Notes under the pieces: model-generated
The model's input: the letters and a program-made list of their open reading frames with translations, nothing else
Told to the model about the DNA's origin: nothing
The model's database searches: none
Made by a program: the position numbers and the translations under genes
In this document: positions 16,909-25,452 of the stretch, piece by piece
How positions within the stretch are numbered: position 1 is the stretch's first letter
Layout: every line of letters starts with the position of its first letter
NCBI RefSeq assembly: GCF_002029255.1
Contig: NZ_MZGT01000054.1
Location: forward strand, 1 to 33,510
Length of the DNA stretch: 33,510 nt
Direction: 5' to 3'
From: Clostridium chromiireducens
GTDB taxonomy: Bacteria; Bacillota; Clostridia; Clostridiales; Clostridiaceae

Positions 16909-16937
16909 TTGACAATAGACATCATACAACGTATAAT
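16909..16937 (+). promoter_or_regulatory. Sigma-A type promoter of ilvD with shared GntR-like motif
   Basis: TTGACA (16909-16914) and TATAAT (16932-16937) are 17 bases apart, a near-consensus promoter. GACAATAGACAT (16911-16922) covers the -35 box and is almost identical to the motif in front of the GntR gene, so a repressor bound here would block polymerase. The resulting leader is only about 35 bases. Confidence 0.75.
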
Positions 16938-16979
16938 ATTTATATACAAATACGGTAATAGTATTAAGGAGGTTACACA

Positions 16980-18650
16980 ATGAAAAGTCATGTAATAACA
17001 AAAGGAGCAAAAAGTGCTCCACAACGTTCACTACTTAGTGCATTAGGTTTAACAAAAGAAGAAATGGAAAGACCTTTAATTGGTATAGTTAGTTCACAAA
17101 ACGATATCGTTCCAGGTCATATGAATTTAGATAAAATAGTTAATGCTGTAAAAATGGGTGTTTCTATGGCCGGAGGTACTCCAATAGTTTTCCCTGCAAT
17201 CGCTGTATGTGATGGAATTGCAATGGGACATGAAGGAATGAAGTATTCATTAGTTACAAGAGATCTAATTGCAGATTCTACAGAAGCAATGGCAATGGCT
17301 CATGCTTTTGATGCTTTAGTAATGGTTCCAAACTGCGATAAAAATGTTCCAGGACTATTAATGGCTGCTGCAAGAGTTAATATTCCAACTATATTTGTAA
17401 GTGGTGGTCCAATGCTTGCCGGAAAAGTTGACGGATGTAAGACAAGCCTTTCCAGCATGTTTGAAGCTGTTGGTGCTTATAATGCTGGGAAAATTACTGC
17501 TGAAAAATTAGATGAATATGAAAACAATGTATGCCCTACTTGCGGTTCTTGTTCAGGAATGTATACAGCAAATAGCATGAACTGTTTAACAGAAGTTCTT
17601 GGAATGGGCCTTAAAGGAAATGGTACAATCCCTGCAGTTTATTCTGATAGAATTAAACTTGCTAAACATGCTGGAATGAAAATCATGGAATTACTTGATA
17701 AGAATATAAGACCAAGAGATATTATGACGGAAGCTGCATTTATGAATGCATTAACAATGGATATGGCCCTTGGATGTAGTACAAACAGTATGCTGCATTT
17801 ACCTGCAATTGCACATGAAGTTGGATTTGATTTAAATGTTGACATAGCAAATGAAATCAGTGCTAAAACACCAAACCTTTGTCATCTTGCTCCTGCAGGA
17901 CATACTTATATTGAAGACTTAAATGACGCTGGTGGAATCTACGCAGTTATGAATGAAATAAATAAGCTTGGTTTATTAAATACTGATTTAGTAACATGTA
18001 CTGGAAAAACTGTTGGTGAAAACATTGAAGGCTGCATAAATAAGAATCCTGAAGTTATAAGACCTGCTGAAAATCCATATAGCCAAACTGGTGGAATAGC
18101 AGTTCTTAAAGGAAATCTTGCACCTGATTCTTGTGTTGTTAAGCGTTCAGCAGTTGTCCCTGAAATGTTAAAGCATGAAGGTCCAGCCAAAGTATTCGAC
18201 TGTGAAGAAGATGCTCTTGAAGCTATAAATACAGGAAAAATTGTTGCTGGAGATGTTGTAGTTATAAGATATGAAGGTCCAAAAGGCGGTCCTGGTATGA
18301 GAGAAATGCTTAATCCAACTTCTGCAATTGCAGGAAGAGGACTTGGAAGCTCTGTTGCTCTTATAACAGATGGACGTTTCAGTGGTGCAAGTAGAGGTGC
18401 TTCAATTGGTCACGTTTCTCCTGAAGCTGCTGTTGGTGGTAATATTGCTTTAGTTGAAGACGGGGATATCATCCAAATTGATATCAATGCTAATACTATT
18501 AACTTCGTAGTTAGTGACGAAGAATTAGAAATAAGAAGAGCAAACTGGAAACCAAGACAACCTAAGATTACAACAGGTTACCTTGCTAGATATGCTGCAC
18601 TTGTAACATCTGGTAACAGAGGAGCTATTTTAGACATACCTAGAATGTAA
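16980..18650 (+). CDS. ilvD: Dihydroxy-acid dehydratase
   Basis: IlvD converts 2,3-dihydroxy-isovalerate and 2,3-dihydroxy-3-methylvalerate to the 2-oxo acids that lead to valine, leucine and isoleucine. The 556-residue product has normal length and all signatures: VPGHMNLD, the first cluster Cys in PNCDKNVPG, the second in CPTCGSCSGMYTANSMNCL, GCSTNSMLHLPA, GPKGGPGMREMLNPTSA and TDGRFSGASRGASIGHVSPEA near the C-terminus. The cluster cysteines bind an Fe-S centre that is oxygen-sensitive in anaerobes. AAGGAGG lies eight bases before the ATG. The gene stands alone rather than in an ilv operon, with its own strong promoter and terminator. Confidence 0.97.
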   Translation: MKSHVITKGAKSAPQRSLLSALGLTKEEMERPLIGIVSSQNDIVPGHMNLDKIVNAVKMGVSMAGGTPIVFPAIAVCDGIAMGHEGMKYSLVTRDLIADSTEAMAMAHAFDALVMVPNCDKNVPGLLMAAARVNIPTIFVSGGPMLAGKVDGCKTSLSSMFEAVGAYNAGKITAEKLDEYENNVCPTCGSCSGMYTANSMNCLTEVLGMGLKGNGTIPAVYSDRIKLAKHAGMKIMELLDKNIRPRDIMTEAAFMNALTMDMALGCSTNSMLHLPAIAHEVGFDLNVDIANEISAKTPNLCHLAPAGHTYIEDLNDAGGIYAVMNEINKLGLLNTDLVTCTGKTVGENIEGCINKNPEVIRPAENPYSQTGGIAVLKGNLAPDSCVVKRSAVVPEMLKHEGPAKVFDCEEDALEAINTGKIVAGDVVVIRYEGPKGGPGMREMLNPTSAIAGRGLGSSVALITDGRFSGASRGASIGHVSPEAAVGGNIALVEDGDIIQIDINANTINFVVSDEELEIRRANWKPRQPKITTGYLARYAALVTSGNRGAILDIPRM

Positions 18651-18699
18651 TCTATTCATTTAGATATCATTAAATTAATCGAATAACATACTTTAGTAG

Positions 18700-18738
18700 C
18701 CAAGTATAATAGAATTTATTCAATTATACTTGGTTTTT
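18700..18738 (+). terminator. Terminator of ilvD
   Basis: CCAAGTATAAT (18700-18710) pairs perfectly with ATTATACTTGG (18723-18733), followed by five T. Confidence 0.85.
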
Positions 18739-18888
18739 ATAATTAACCTAAATGTTTAATCACACTACTACTCCCTTATCAAATTTTCTCACATCTTAAA
18801 ATTGATTGTTATTTTCTCTTCAAACTATGGCTATAATTCACAATATATTTATGAGTTCTTAAAAACAACTCTTTAGGAGGAATTGTAC

Positions 18889-19608
18889 ATGCCAGAAATA
18901 ATTCAAAGGGGTTTTGTTTCATCTGATAGACTGGAATTTAATGAACATAATGTGGCTTTATTAAAGAAAGCCCAAAAGCATATTTGCTATCTTTTAGATA
19001 ATGGATATGGAATTGATAAAACAATTGAGTTTGTAGGTAATCATTTTTTGTTTTCAGCTAGGCAGAGGATGGCATTAAAAAGAAGCTTATCCTCTTTTCA
19101 AGATATTCAGAGGCGGAAAAATCACAAATTAGCAGCTGGGTATGAAAAAAGTACTATACATATTGATGGATTAAATACAATCATTACTCTTGAGGTTGCA
19201 TTATCAAATTCAACTTTGCTTAGGTGTATGGATGGAACTTTGCGAGACTTAGCCGGATTGCGCGGAACATATAAACTAATTGATAAAACAGATTTTGCCA
19301 TTGAATTAATTGGAGAAAAGCTAAACAATATGAAAATAACAAAGACAGTTATATATTTGGATTCTCCTGTTTCAAATACTGGAAGATTAAAATCAAAAAT
19401 ACTAGATATTTTGAATAAATATGATTTTGAAACCAAGGTACTTTTGGTTCCAAATGCAGATGTTGTATTAAACAAGTTAGATCATGTAGTTACTAGTGAC
19501 GGAATAATTTTAAATACTTGTGGCAGCTGGATTAATTTAGTTTATGAGATCGTGGATGAAAAACTACCGAATACAGCTTTTATTGATTTCACGTTTGATC
19601 ATATATAA
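18889..19608 (+). CDS. DUF434 domain-containing protein
   Basis: The protein resembles the DUF434/DUF5616 family, short proteins of unknown role found mainly in Clostridia and archaea. The N-terminal DUF434 part (residues 1-60) includes GIDKTIEFVGNHFLFSARQR; the second domain starts with the conserved DGLNTIITLEVA and contains the conserved LRCMDGTLRDLAGLRGTY. The C-terminal part (VIYLDSPVSNTGRLKSKI, VVTSDGIILN) has the look of a nucleotide- or metal-binding alpha/beta fold, but no activity is established. I take the ATG at 18889 (239 residues): AGGAGG lies eight bases before it, while the TTG at 18883 is only two bases from that site. The gene appears to be transcribed alone. Confidence 0.88.
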   Translation: MPEIIQRGFVSSDRLEFNEHNVALLKKAQKHICYLLDNGYGIDKTIEFVGNHFLFSARQRMALKRSLSSFQDIQRRKNHKLAAGYEKSTIHIDGLNTIITLEVALSNSTLLRCMDGTLRDLAGLRGTYKLIDKTDFAIELIGEKLNNMKITKTVIYLDSPVSNTGRLKSKILDILNKYDFETKVLLVPNADVVLNKLDHVVTSDGIILNTCGSWINLVYEIVDEKLPNTAFIDFTFDHI

Positions 19609-19743
19609 AAATAATCTTTTATAATATCATTCTAGATTTGGTTACTTAACTCATTAAAATATTCCAACACTTTTTTTAGTTATAGCATTAATCGTTTTTT
19701 TGAATATAATATTTATGACTAATTTATAAGGAGTTATAAATAA

Positions 19744-20814
19744 ATGTTAGACGACAAAGATCTTACCTATGAAGATAATATGAATTTTGAAAAATTTGAA
19801 TTTACAGCTGATATCCCTGATATAAAAATAGGGGATCGATCACCTTTCCCTCCATTCCTTGGTGGTGGTGGCAATTTCCCTCCGCAAGGGAATTATCCAC
19901 CTAATTTTGATATTTCTGATTCTGATTCTCACTCTTCTCCTAACTTTAACTACCCAGGCGGAGGAAAATTCAATCCACCAGGAATGCCTAAATCACCTCC
20001 TCCAAATTATACACCTCGTAAAAATGATACTGGTGTTCAGAAGCTTGGATATTCTGATGGTGTAGGTGTTAAAGCTGTCAGTCAAAATTCAATAAGATTT
20101 TGTCTTTTTAAATACACATATATCTGGCAGACAAATGGTAGAAGTTATTGGGCTTTTCTTTTAAATGTTGACAGACAATCAGTCTCTGGTTTCAGATGGT
20201 TTGGCAGGAATTGGGTATACTTTGGGTTAGATTTAAGAAGAATTGATTCTTTTGTATGTTATAGATCTTCTAACGAAAAATGTGAAGAATGCACAACACT
20301 AAGAAGGGGCAATATGCTTTTGGATAACACAAAAGCATATTTCATAAATGGTACAAGAGACGTCTACACTCAAACTTTAGCTTCACTTGATATACCTGAA
20401 TTTAAAGAGGATTTTATAACCGAAACTGTAGCCTATTTAGACGATAATAAAGTTGATAGCGAAATGCCTTGTGTAAAAGCAAGAAATATTAATTATAGAC
20501 TTACTTTAGAAGTAAGCTATCCAAGCACTTATGATGATGACTTAAAAAATATAATTAATAAATTTGCTAATGAGTCTTATGAGGATTCATTTAACTTAAG
20601 ATGTGATTTAACTGATGCTAATCCTCTTGAAACTTTTAACTCAACATTAACGCTAGCACCTGATATTCTTAAATCTTTTTCTGATTCATTTAACTTAAAA
20701 CTTAGGTCATTAGACTCAACAATCGATGATTGGAACAACATTGCTTACTCTATTAGAACCGAAAAGATATACAACAATTGGAAACCTTATTTTTATAATG
20801 ATTCATTATATTAA
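19744..20814 (+). CDS. Pro/Gly-rich N-terminus fused to a Trp/Tyr-rich conserved domain, unknown function
   Basis: I cannot name the family with confidence. The first ~100 residues are rich in Pro, Gly, Phe and Asn (FPPFLGGGGNFPPQGNYPP) and look disordered. A compact aromatic domain follows (about residues 105-185): IRFCLFKYTYIWQTNGRSYW, WAFLLNVDRQSVSGFRWFG and WVYFGLDLRRIDSFVCYRS, a pattern seen in small Firmicutes proteins of unknown role. A C-terminal region (about 225-356) has two similar DSFNLR/DSFNLK segments and no membrane helices. There is no signal peptide. A surface, spore-coat or adhesive role is possible but unproved. AAGGAG precedes the ATG. Confidence 0.7.
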   Translation: MLDDKDLTYEDNMNFEKFEFTADIPDIKIGDRSPFPPFLGGGGNFPPQGNYPPNFDISDSDSHSSPNFNYPGGGKFNPPGMPKSPPPNYTPRKNDTGVQKLGYSDGVGVKAVSQNSIRFCLFKYTYIWQTNGRSYWAFLLNVDRQSVSGFRWFGRNWVYFGLDLRRIDSFVCYRSSNEKCEECTTLRRGNMLLDNTKAYFINGTRDVYTQTLASLDIPEFKEDFITETVAYLDDNKVDSEMPCVKARNINYRLTLEVSYPSTYDDDLKNIINKFANESYEDSFNLRCDLTDANPLETFNSTLTLAPDILKSFSDSFNLKLRSLDSTIDDWNNIAYSIRTEKIYNNWKPYFYNDSLY

Positions 20815-20947
20815 AACAAATATTTTGTCTATGTAATATATCTGAAAGAAGGAAATTTTTATTAATATTTTATACCAACGTAATTTTCTTTCGGAGATAA
20901 TTTGCTGCTTTGTTTTTAAAAATAAATAATTTATTACAGTATTAAAA

Positions 20948-20991
20948 TTAATAAAGCTAGATAGCATTATACTGCAATCTAGCTTTATTAA
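20948..20991. terminator. Bidirectional terminator
   Basis: A perfect 15-bp inverted repeat (arms 20948-20962 and 20977-20991, core AAAGCTAGAT) with a 14-base loop separates the converging genes; T runs lie on both sides. Confidence 0.8.
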
Positions 20992-21005
20992 TAATTTTAA
21001 AATAA

Positions 21006-21482
21006 TTATATCCAATAATTCTTATATAAATCTTCAACTTTTTCCCAATCCACTACATTCCATATATTTTGAACATAGTCGGCTCTTAAGTTATTATATT
21101 TTAAATAGTACGCATGTTCCCATACATTTATAGTTAAAATCGGAATCAATCCATTCATAGCAGGAGAATTTTGATTTAATGTATTTTTAACCGATAATTT
21201 ACCATCCTTATCCTTATCCTTAACTAAAAATCCATAACCAGATCCAAATTGACCTATAGCCACATTACTCACTTCAGTTTTCAATGTATCTAAATCACCA
21301 AAGGTATTATTAATTTTTACTAATAATTCTCCCTCTAGTGCCTTCTTTGGAGTTGGAGAAAGAAGAGCGAAGTATAAATTATGATTAGAAACTCCTCCTC
21401 CTTGATCAATTACCCCTTGCCTAATTTCTTCAGGCAATTCATCTACACTGCTATTAATTGATCTAGGGATTTGATTTAAAAG
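21006..21482 (-). pseudogene. 5'-truncated Mn/Fe superoxide dismutase
   Basis: The frame encodes the C-terminal two thirds of a superoxide dismutase: DQGGGVSNHNLYFALLSP, GQFGSGYGFLV and NVWEHAYYLKYNN are clear. Reading upstream from the TTG at 21437, the homologous sequence continues (SINSSVDELPEEIRQG) to about 21482, where a stop codon interrupts it. The N-terminal domain of about 70-80 residues, with the first metal-ligand His, is absent, and no remnant is found in the ~110 bases before the next gene. The Asp of the usual DVWEH metal ligand is replaced by Asn (AAT). With two of four ligands lost, no ATG and no promoter evidence, I judge it non-functional. A short expressed protein from TTG cannot be ruled out. 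Confidence 0.82.
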
Positions 21483-21591
21483 TTAATTCTTAATTTATAA
21501 GAGTATTTATTATTGAGGAACATTATATAAATATTATCCTAAAATAAGATAATACTAAATATAAAGATTAACCAAAAGAAGGTGAATTACA

Positions 21592-22239
21592 TTGAAAAAA
21601 TTACTTTATATAACAGTAAATTCAAAGCCTGAGAAGTTATCAGCAAGCAAAACAGTCGGAAGAGAGCTCGTAAATAGATTTATTACTAAACATTCTGATT
21701 TTGAATTGGAAGAACTAGATTTGTATAGCTGCCATATACCAAGATTAGAATATGAGTACTTTGAGAAAAGAAACTGCATGCTAAAAGAGAAAGAATTCAA
21801 CAAATTAAATGAACATCAAAAAGATGAAGTTCATCAAATTGTTAAGCTAGCAGATCAATTTAAAGCAGCTGATTTATATGTTATTGCTGCTCCAATGTGG
21901 AGCCTCTCCTTTCCTTCCACTCTAAAAGAATATATAGATTGTGTCGTAATGGAAGGAAAAAGTATACATATTGAAGATGACCACGTTGAAGGTTTATTGA
22001 ATGATAAGCAAAGAGGAATGATCTACATCCAATCTTCAGGCGGATCTATTCCTTGGTATTTAAGAATTGTAATGAATAAAGGATTGAATTACGTCCATGA
22101 TATTATGAAATTTATAGGTATAAAAAGATTTGAGGAATTATTAGTTGATGGTACCGGAACCACTGAGAAAGAAAAAAAACAAGCAATACAAAATGCTATT
22201 GGAAAAATTGACGATATAATTGAAGAAGTATGGAGATAA
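21592..22239 (+). CDS. FMN-dependent NADH-azoreductase (AzoR/flavodoxin-2 family)
   Basis: The 215-residue protein belongs to the flavodoxin-like fold family that includes AzoR and NAD(P)H:quinone reductases, two-electron reductases of quinones and azo compounds with bound FMN. The N-terminal KLLYITVNSKPEKLSASKTV corresponds to the FMN phosphate-binding loop, AAPMWSLSFPSTLKEYID to the conserved isoalloxazine-binding segment, and IQSSGGSIPWY to the second flavin loop. The start is TTG at 21592 with AAGAAGGTG eight bases upstream; no ATG fits. It diverges from the decayed superoxide dismutase. Confidence 0.9.
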   Translation: MKKLLYITVNSKPEKLSASKTVGRELVNRFITKHSDFELEELDLYSCHIPRLEYEYFEKRNCMLKEKEFNKLNEHQKDEVHQIVKLADQFKAADLYVIAAPMWSLSFPSTLKEYIDCVVMEGKSIHIEDDHVEGLLNDKQRGMIYIQSSGGSIPWYLRIVMNKGLNYVHDIMKFIGIKRFEELLVDGTGTTEKEKKQAIQNAIGKIDDIIEEVWR

Positions 22240-22374
22240 TTGCAGTGTTAATCTTAAATTCAATATAACACTATAGCAAAATGTTAAGAAGATGTGATAT
22301 GTTAAAAATCAAAATTCATTTTACATCTTCATACATTTAACAATTAAGTATAACTCTATTCCAACTATATTACT

Positions 22375-22717
22375 TCAACCTTCCATAAGCACTACGTCAT
22401 GCCATATACAATTGCTCATTCTGCTTATTTTTTCTCTCATTCCAATCTGTCTAAATCCACATTTTTTTATGTAATTCTATGCTTTCTATATTTTCTTTTA
22501 TAATTCCGGACTGCAAAGTCTAGAAACCATTTTCTTCAGATAGCTTAATTACGTTTCTTAAAAGTACACTTCCTATTCCTTGTTCCCTAAATTATTGTCC
22601 AATATATATACTGACTTCAGCAACTCCTGAAAAACACATCTGCATGAAGTTGGAATTAAAGCAATCCAGCCTAATACATCTTTTCTTGAACGAGCTATTA
22701 ATCTACAAGTTTTAGAT
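22375..22717 (-). pseudogene. Decayed GNAT acetyltransferase (phosphinothricin-acetyltransferase type)
   Basis: On the minus strand, three reading frames together spell a GNAT N-acetyltransferase C-terminal domain. Frame one gives GWIALIPTSCRCVF; frame two gives SGVAEVSIYIGQ, then a TAA stop, then FREQGIGSVLLRNVIKLSEE with the acetyl-CoA-binding loop, then NGF and a TAG stop in place of the expected Trp, then LQSGIIKENIESIELHKK; frame three gives CGFRQIGMREKISRM and IWHDVVLME. Two frameshifts and two stops show that the gene is dead. The N-terminal part is missing. The D-lactate dehydrogenase gene begins to read into this DNA only at its end. Confidence 0.85.
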
Positions 22718-22727
22718 TAATATATTG

Positions 22728-23708
22728 TTATACTATTTGCCATGGATTTTCTTTGTTTTCCATAAATAAAATACAACTTTTTATTGAATTTTCTACCATA
22801 TCACTAACAGCTTGGTTCGTATAGAAAGCGGTATGTGGTGTTATAATCACGTTTGGGAATGACTTCAGAATAGCTAAATCTTTATTTCTTAGTATCTCGC
22901 CTTTTAAATCCTTGTAATATATATCAGCCTCATTTTCTAGTACATCTAAAGCAGCACCACCTATTTTATTTTCTTCAATTGCTGTAATTAAATCACTTGT
23001 ATTAATTAAAGAGCCACGAGCGGTATTTATAATAAAAACTCCATTTTTCATTAAACTAATAGAATTTTTATTAATCATATGAAAATTATTATTCGTAGCT
23101 GGCATATGCAATGTTATTACATCACTATCTTTAATTATGGTATCGAAATCCACATACGTTGCATAGTTCTTTACACTTTCAGTCTCATATACATCATGTG
23201 CTAAGATTTTACATCCAAATCCGTTTAAATACCTGATTACCGTTTGTCCAATCTTCCCTGTACCTATTACCCCAACCGTCAAATTTGGCAACTCTTTTCC
23301 TTGAACTCCGCTTAAAGAATAATCTTGAATGTTACTTTTCTCCATTATTAACTTAACTTTTCTTATAGCCATAAGTATTAACATTATTGTATAATCAGCC
23401 ACACTATTTGACGAGTATGTAGCATTTCCAATGTGGATACTAAGTTCTTTAGCCCTTTTTAAATCTATATGATCATATCCAACTGTTCTTGTAGAAACAA
23501 ACTTAACACCTAACTCATGAAACTTTTCAATTAGTTCTGAATTTATCGCTGTTGTGATAATGCTAACACACTCAAATCCTTTTGCTAATTCAGCATTTTC
23601 CATTGTTGGTCCTTCATCACATAATGTCACTTCAATATTATATTTCTTACTAAATTTTTTAAAATATTCCGTTTCATCGCTTCTATGACTGTATGCTAAA
23701 ATCTTCAT
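22728..23708 (-). CDS. D-2-hydroxyacid dehydrogenase, D-lactate dehydrogenase-like
   Basis: The enzyme reduces 2-oxo acids to D-2-hydroxy acids with NADH; similarity to D-lactate dehydrogenase and VanH-type proteins is strong. The Rossmann motif is GVIGTGKIGQ near residue 150, and the catalytic set of Arg (NTARGSLI), Glu (LENEADIYY) and His (ITPHTAFYT) is present. VSTRTVGYDHID and RKVKLIMEKS are typical of the D-LDH branch. I prefer the second ATG (23708, 326 residues): AAAGGA lies eight bases before it, whereas the ATG at 23726 has no site. It would provide D-lactate in fermentation or cell-wall metabolism. It lies after the terminator of the Nramp gene and is probably transcribed alone. Confidence 0.9.
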   Translation of the reverse strand: MKILAYSHRSDETEYFKKFSKKYNIEVTLCDEGPTMENAELAKGFECVSIITTAINSELIEKFHELGVKFVSTRTVGYDHIDLKRAKELSIHIGNATYSSNSVADYTIMLILMAIRKVKLIMEKSNIQDYSLSGVQGKELPNLTVGVIGTGKIGQTVIRYLNGFGCKILAHDVYETESVKNYATYVDFDTIIKDSDVITLHMPATNNNFHMINKNSISLMKNGVFIINTARGSLINTSDLITAIEENKIGGAALDVLENEADIYYKDLKGEILRNKDLAILKSFPNVIITPHTAFYTNQAVSDMVENSIKSCILFMENKENPWQIV

Positions 23709-23791
23709 TTCTCCAATCCTTTCCATAATATATTAGTCTACTATACTATTTTACCATACTTTTTAATATTAATTTACAATATTTGCATAAA

Positions 23792-23821
23792 AAAATAGGA
23801 GTATATTTTCTCTCCTATTTT
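23792..23821 (-). terminator. Terminator of the Nramp transporter gene
   Basis: AAAATAGGAG (23792-23801) and CTCCTATTTT (23812-23821) form a perfect 10-bp stem with a ten-base loop; on the minus strand a run of T follows. Confidence 0.85.
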
Positions 23822-23841
23822 GAAAATAATATTTACTTTGT

Positions 23842-25086
23842 TTAAAAGGAATTTACTAATAACATTATATTTAAAATTGTAACTATTCCAGCAATTATCC
23901 ATAATGTTATTTTTTCAACCGGTGTATTTTTATATACACCCATTACTTTCTTTGAGGATGTCAAGTATATTTGAGTGAAAATGGTTATAGGTAACTGTAT
24001 ACTTAATAACATTTGAGAATATAATAGTCCTTGAAATGGATTGTTAATAAAAAATATTACAACTAATGAAAATAATATTGTTATTAATACACCTGTTTTA
24101 CTATGCTTATTATTTATATCATATTCTTCTCCAAATAATCCTGCAAATATAGAACCTCCAGCCATTCCTGCAGTAACTGATGAGGCTAAGCCTGCAAAAA
24201 GCAATGCTATTGCAAATACTATCGAAGCCGAATTTCCAAGTAACGGTTTTAACATTGATTGAGCTTGTTCAAGTTCGGTAACCTGAATATTATTTTTGAA
24301 AAATGTTATTGCAACTAAAATCATAGCACTATTTATTATAAATCCAATTATCATAGATAACAATGTATCCATAAATTCATATTTTAATTGTTTCTCTAAG
24401 ATTGACTTGTCCTTCAAGTTCCATTTCCTGCTTTGAATTACTTCTGAATGTAAAAATAAATTATGTGGCATTACGACTGCACCTAAAACACTCATTATTA
24501 TCGGCAAAGAATTTAATGGTATACTGGGTATAACTGCACTTTGCAGAGCTTCTCCCCAATCTATATCAACCAAAAAAGTTTCAAATATAAATGATATTCC
24601 AATTATCGATACAAATCCAATAATTACTTTCTCAATTTTTCTATAGGAGTTGGAAAATAACATAACAACTATTACTGATGCAGAAATTAAAGCTCCTATT
24701 TTCAAAGGCATATTAAATAACATTTTCAAAGCTATCGCAGCTCCCAAAATTTCTGCCATTGCTGTACTTACAGCTGCTAACATTGCTGTAAGTGTAATTA
24801 CTCTTCCAATACTTTTATTAACATGTTTATTGATTGCTTCAGAAATACATAATCCTGTTACTATTCCTAAATGAGCAGCGTTATGTTGCAATATAATAAG
24901 CATTATTGTAGATAATGTAACGATCCAAAGTAATTTATAACCATAACTTGATCCTGCTGCTATGTTTGACACCCAATTTCCTGGATCTATAAATCCAACT
25001 GTAACTAAAATTCCAGGTCCAATATACTTTAACAGGTCCGCCCCCAAAAGCTTATTTCTAACTGTTTTTTTGGATTTTTCCGCCAT
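23842..25086 (-). CDS. Nramp-family Mn2+/Fe2+ transporter
   Basis: Nramp (MntH) proteins import Mn2+, Fe2+ and related divalent metals by proton coupling. The 414-residue product has about 11 membrane helices. The metal site is visible: DPGNW in helix 1 (Asp and Asn ligands) and the helix 6 motif VVMPHNLFLHSEVIQSR. A variant detail is that helix 6 has V-V-M-P-H, with the canonical Met that favours soft transition metals. The start has AGAGAGGTG upstream. The promoter contains a Fur-type box, so expression should rise when iron (or manganese) is scarce. It stands alone, with its own terminator. Confidence 0.93.
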   Translation of the reverse strand: MAEKSKKTVRNKLLGADLLKYIGPGILVTVGFIDPGNWVSNIAAGSSYGYKLLWIVTLSTIMLIILQHNAAHLGIVTGLCISEAINKHVNKSIGRVITLTAMLAAVSTAMAEILGAAIALKMLFNMPLKIGALISASVIVVMLFSNSYRKIEKVIIGFVSIIGISFIFETFLVDIDWGEALQSAVIPSIPLNSLPIIMSVLGAVVMPHNLFLHSEVIQSRKWNLKDKSILEKQLKYEFMDTLLSMIIGFIINSAMILVAITFFKNNIQVTELEQAQSMLKPLLGNSASIVFAIALLFAGLASSVTAGMAGGSIFAGLFGEEYDINNKHSKTGVLITILFSLVVIFFINNPFQGLLYSQMLLSIQLPITIFTQIYLTSSKKVMGVYKNTPVEKITLWIIAGIVTILNIMLLVNSF

Positions 25087-25107
25087 AATTAATCACCTCT
25101 CTTCTTT

Positions 25108-25136
25108 ATTATATGATAATCATTATCGTTAGTAAA
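25108..25136 (-). promoter_or_regulatory. Promoter of the Nramp gene with a Fur-type box in the spacer
   Basis: On the minus strand TTTACT (25131-25136) and TATAAT (25108-25113) are exactly 17 bases apart. The spacer holds GATAATGATTATC (25115-25127), a perfect 6-1-6 palindrome; extended by one base each side it matches the classic Fur box TGATAATNATTATCA at 14 of 15 positions. A repressor there would block polymerase directly. Confidence 0.82.
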
Positions 25137-25379
25137 GACTTAAAATCTTACTGTTTAATGTATAAACACTTACCCTAGCAATTATAATATATATCCTTAT
25201 TAATATTTAATAATTAATTTCTAATATACTATGCCATAAAATACTAAAATGCCACTCCTCAACATTCTCTTCTTAATGGGATTTTAAGTTACATTACCGA
25301 AAGATATATGTACCTAAATAACCAATTATAAATTTATTTATATATAAATTAACTCCAGAATATCAGTGTACAAGAAAAC
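25137..25379. other. Intergenic region without recognised genes
   Basis: The gap between the Nramp promoter and the terminator of the AIM24-like gene is AT-rich, with no supported ORF, repeat or RNA gene. Confidence 0.5.
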
Positions 25380-25412
25380 GACTTAAATTATTGTACCATA
25401 ACAATTTAAGTC
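25380..25412 (-). terminator. Terminator of the AIM24-like gene
   Basis: GACTTAAATT (25380-25389) pairs with AATTTAAGTC (25403-25412); the minus strand continues into CGTTTTCTTG. The stem is AT-rich and the T run short, so efficiency is uncertain. Confidence 0.6.
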
Positions 25413-25452
25413 ATTTCTATAAAATACCCACTCTATTTAGATTAATTCTAAA

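Noticed and set aside
16938..16979. T-box or amino-acid leader upstream of ilvD
   Set aside because: The promoter leaves a leader of only about 35 bases, too short for a T-box or a leader-peptide attenuator.
22246..22335. Terminator for the azoreductase gene
   Set aside because: Inverted repeats such as GAAGATGT/ACATCTTC exist, but the loops are long and no T run follows, so I did not call a terminator.
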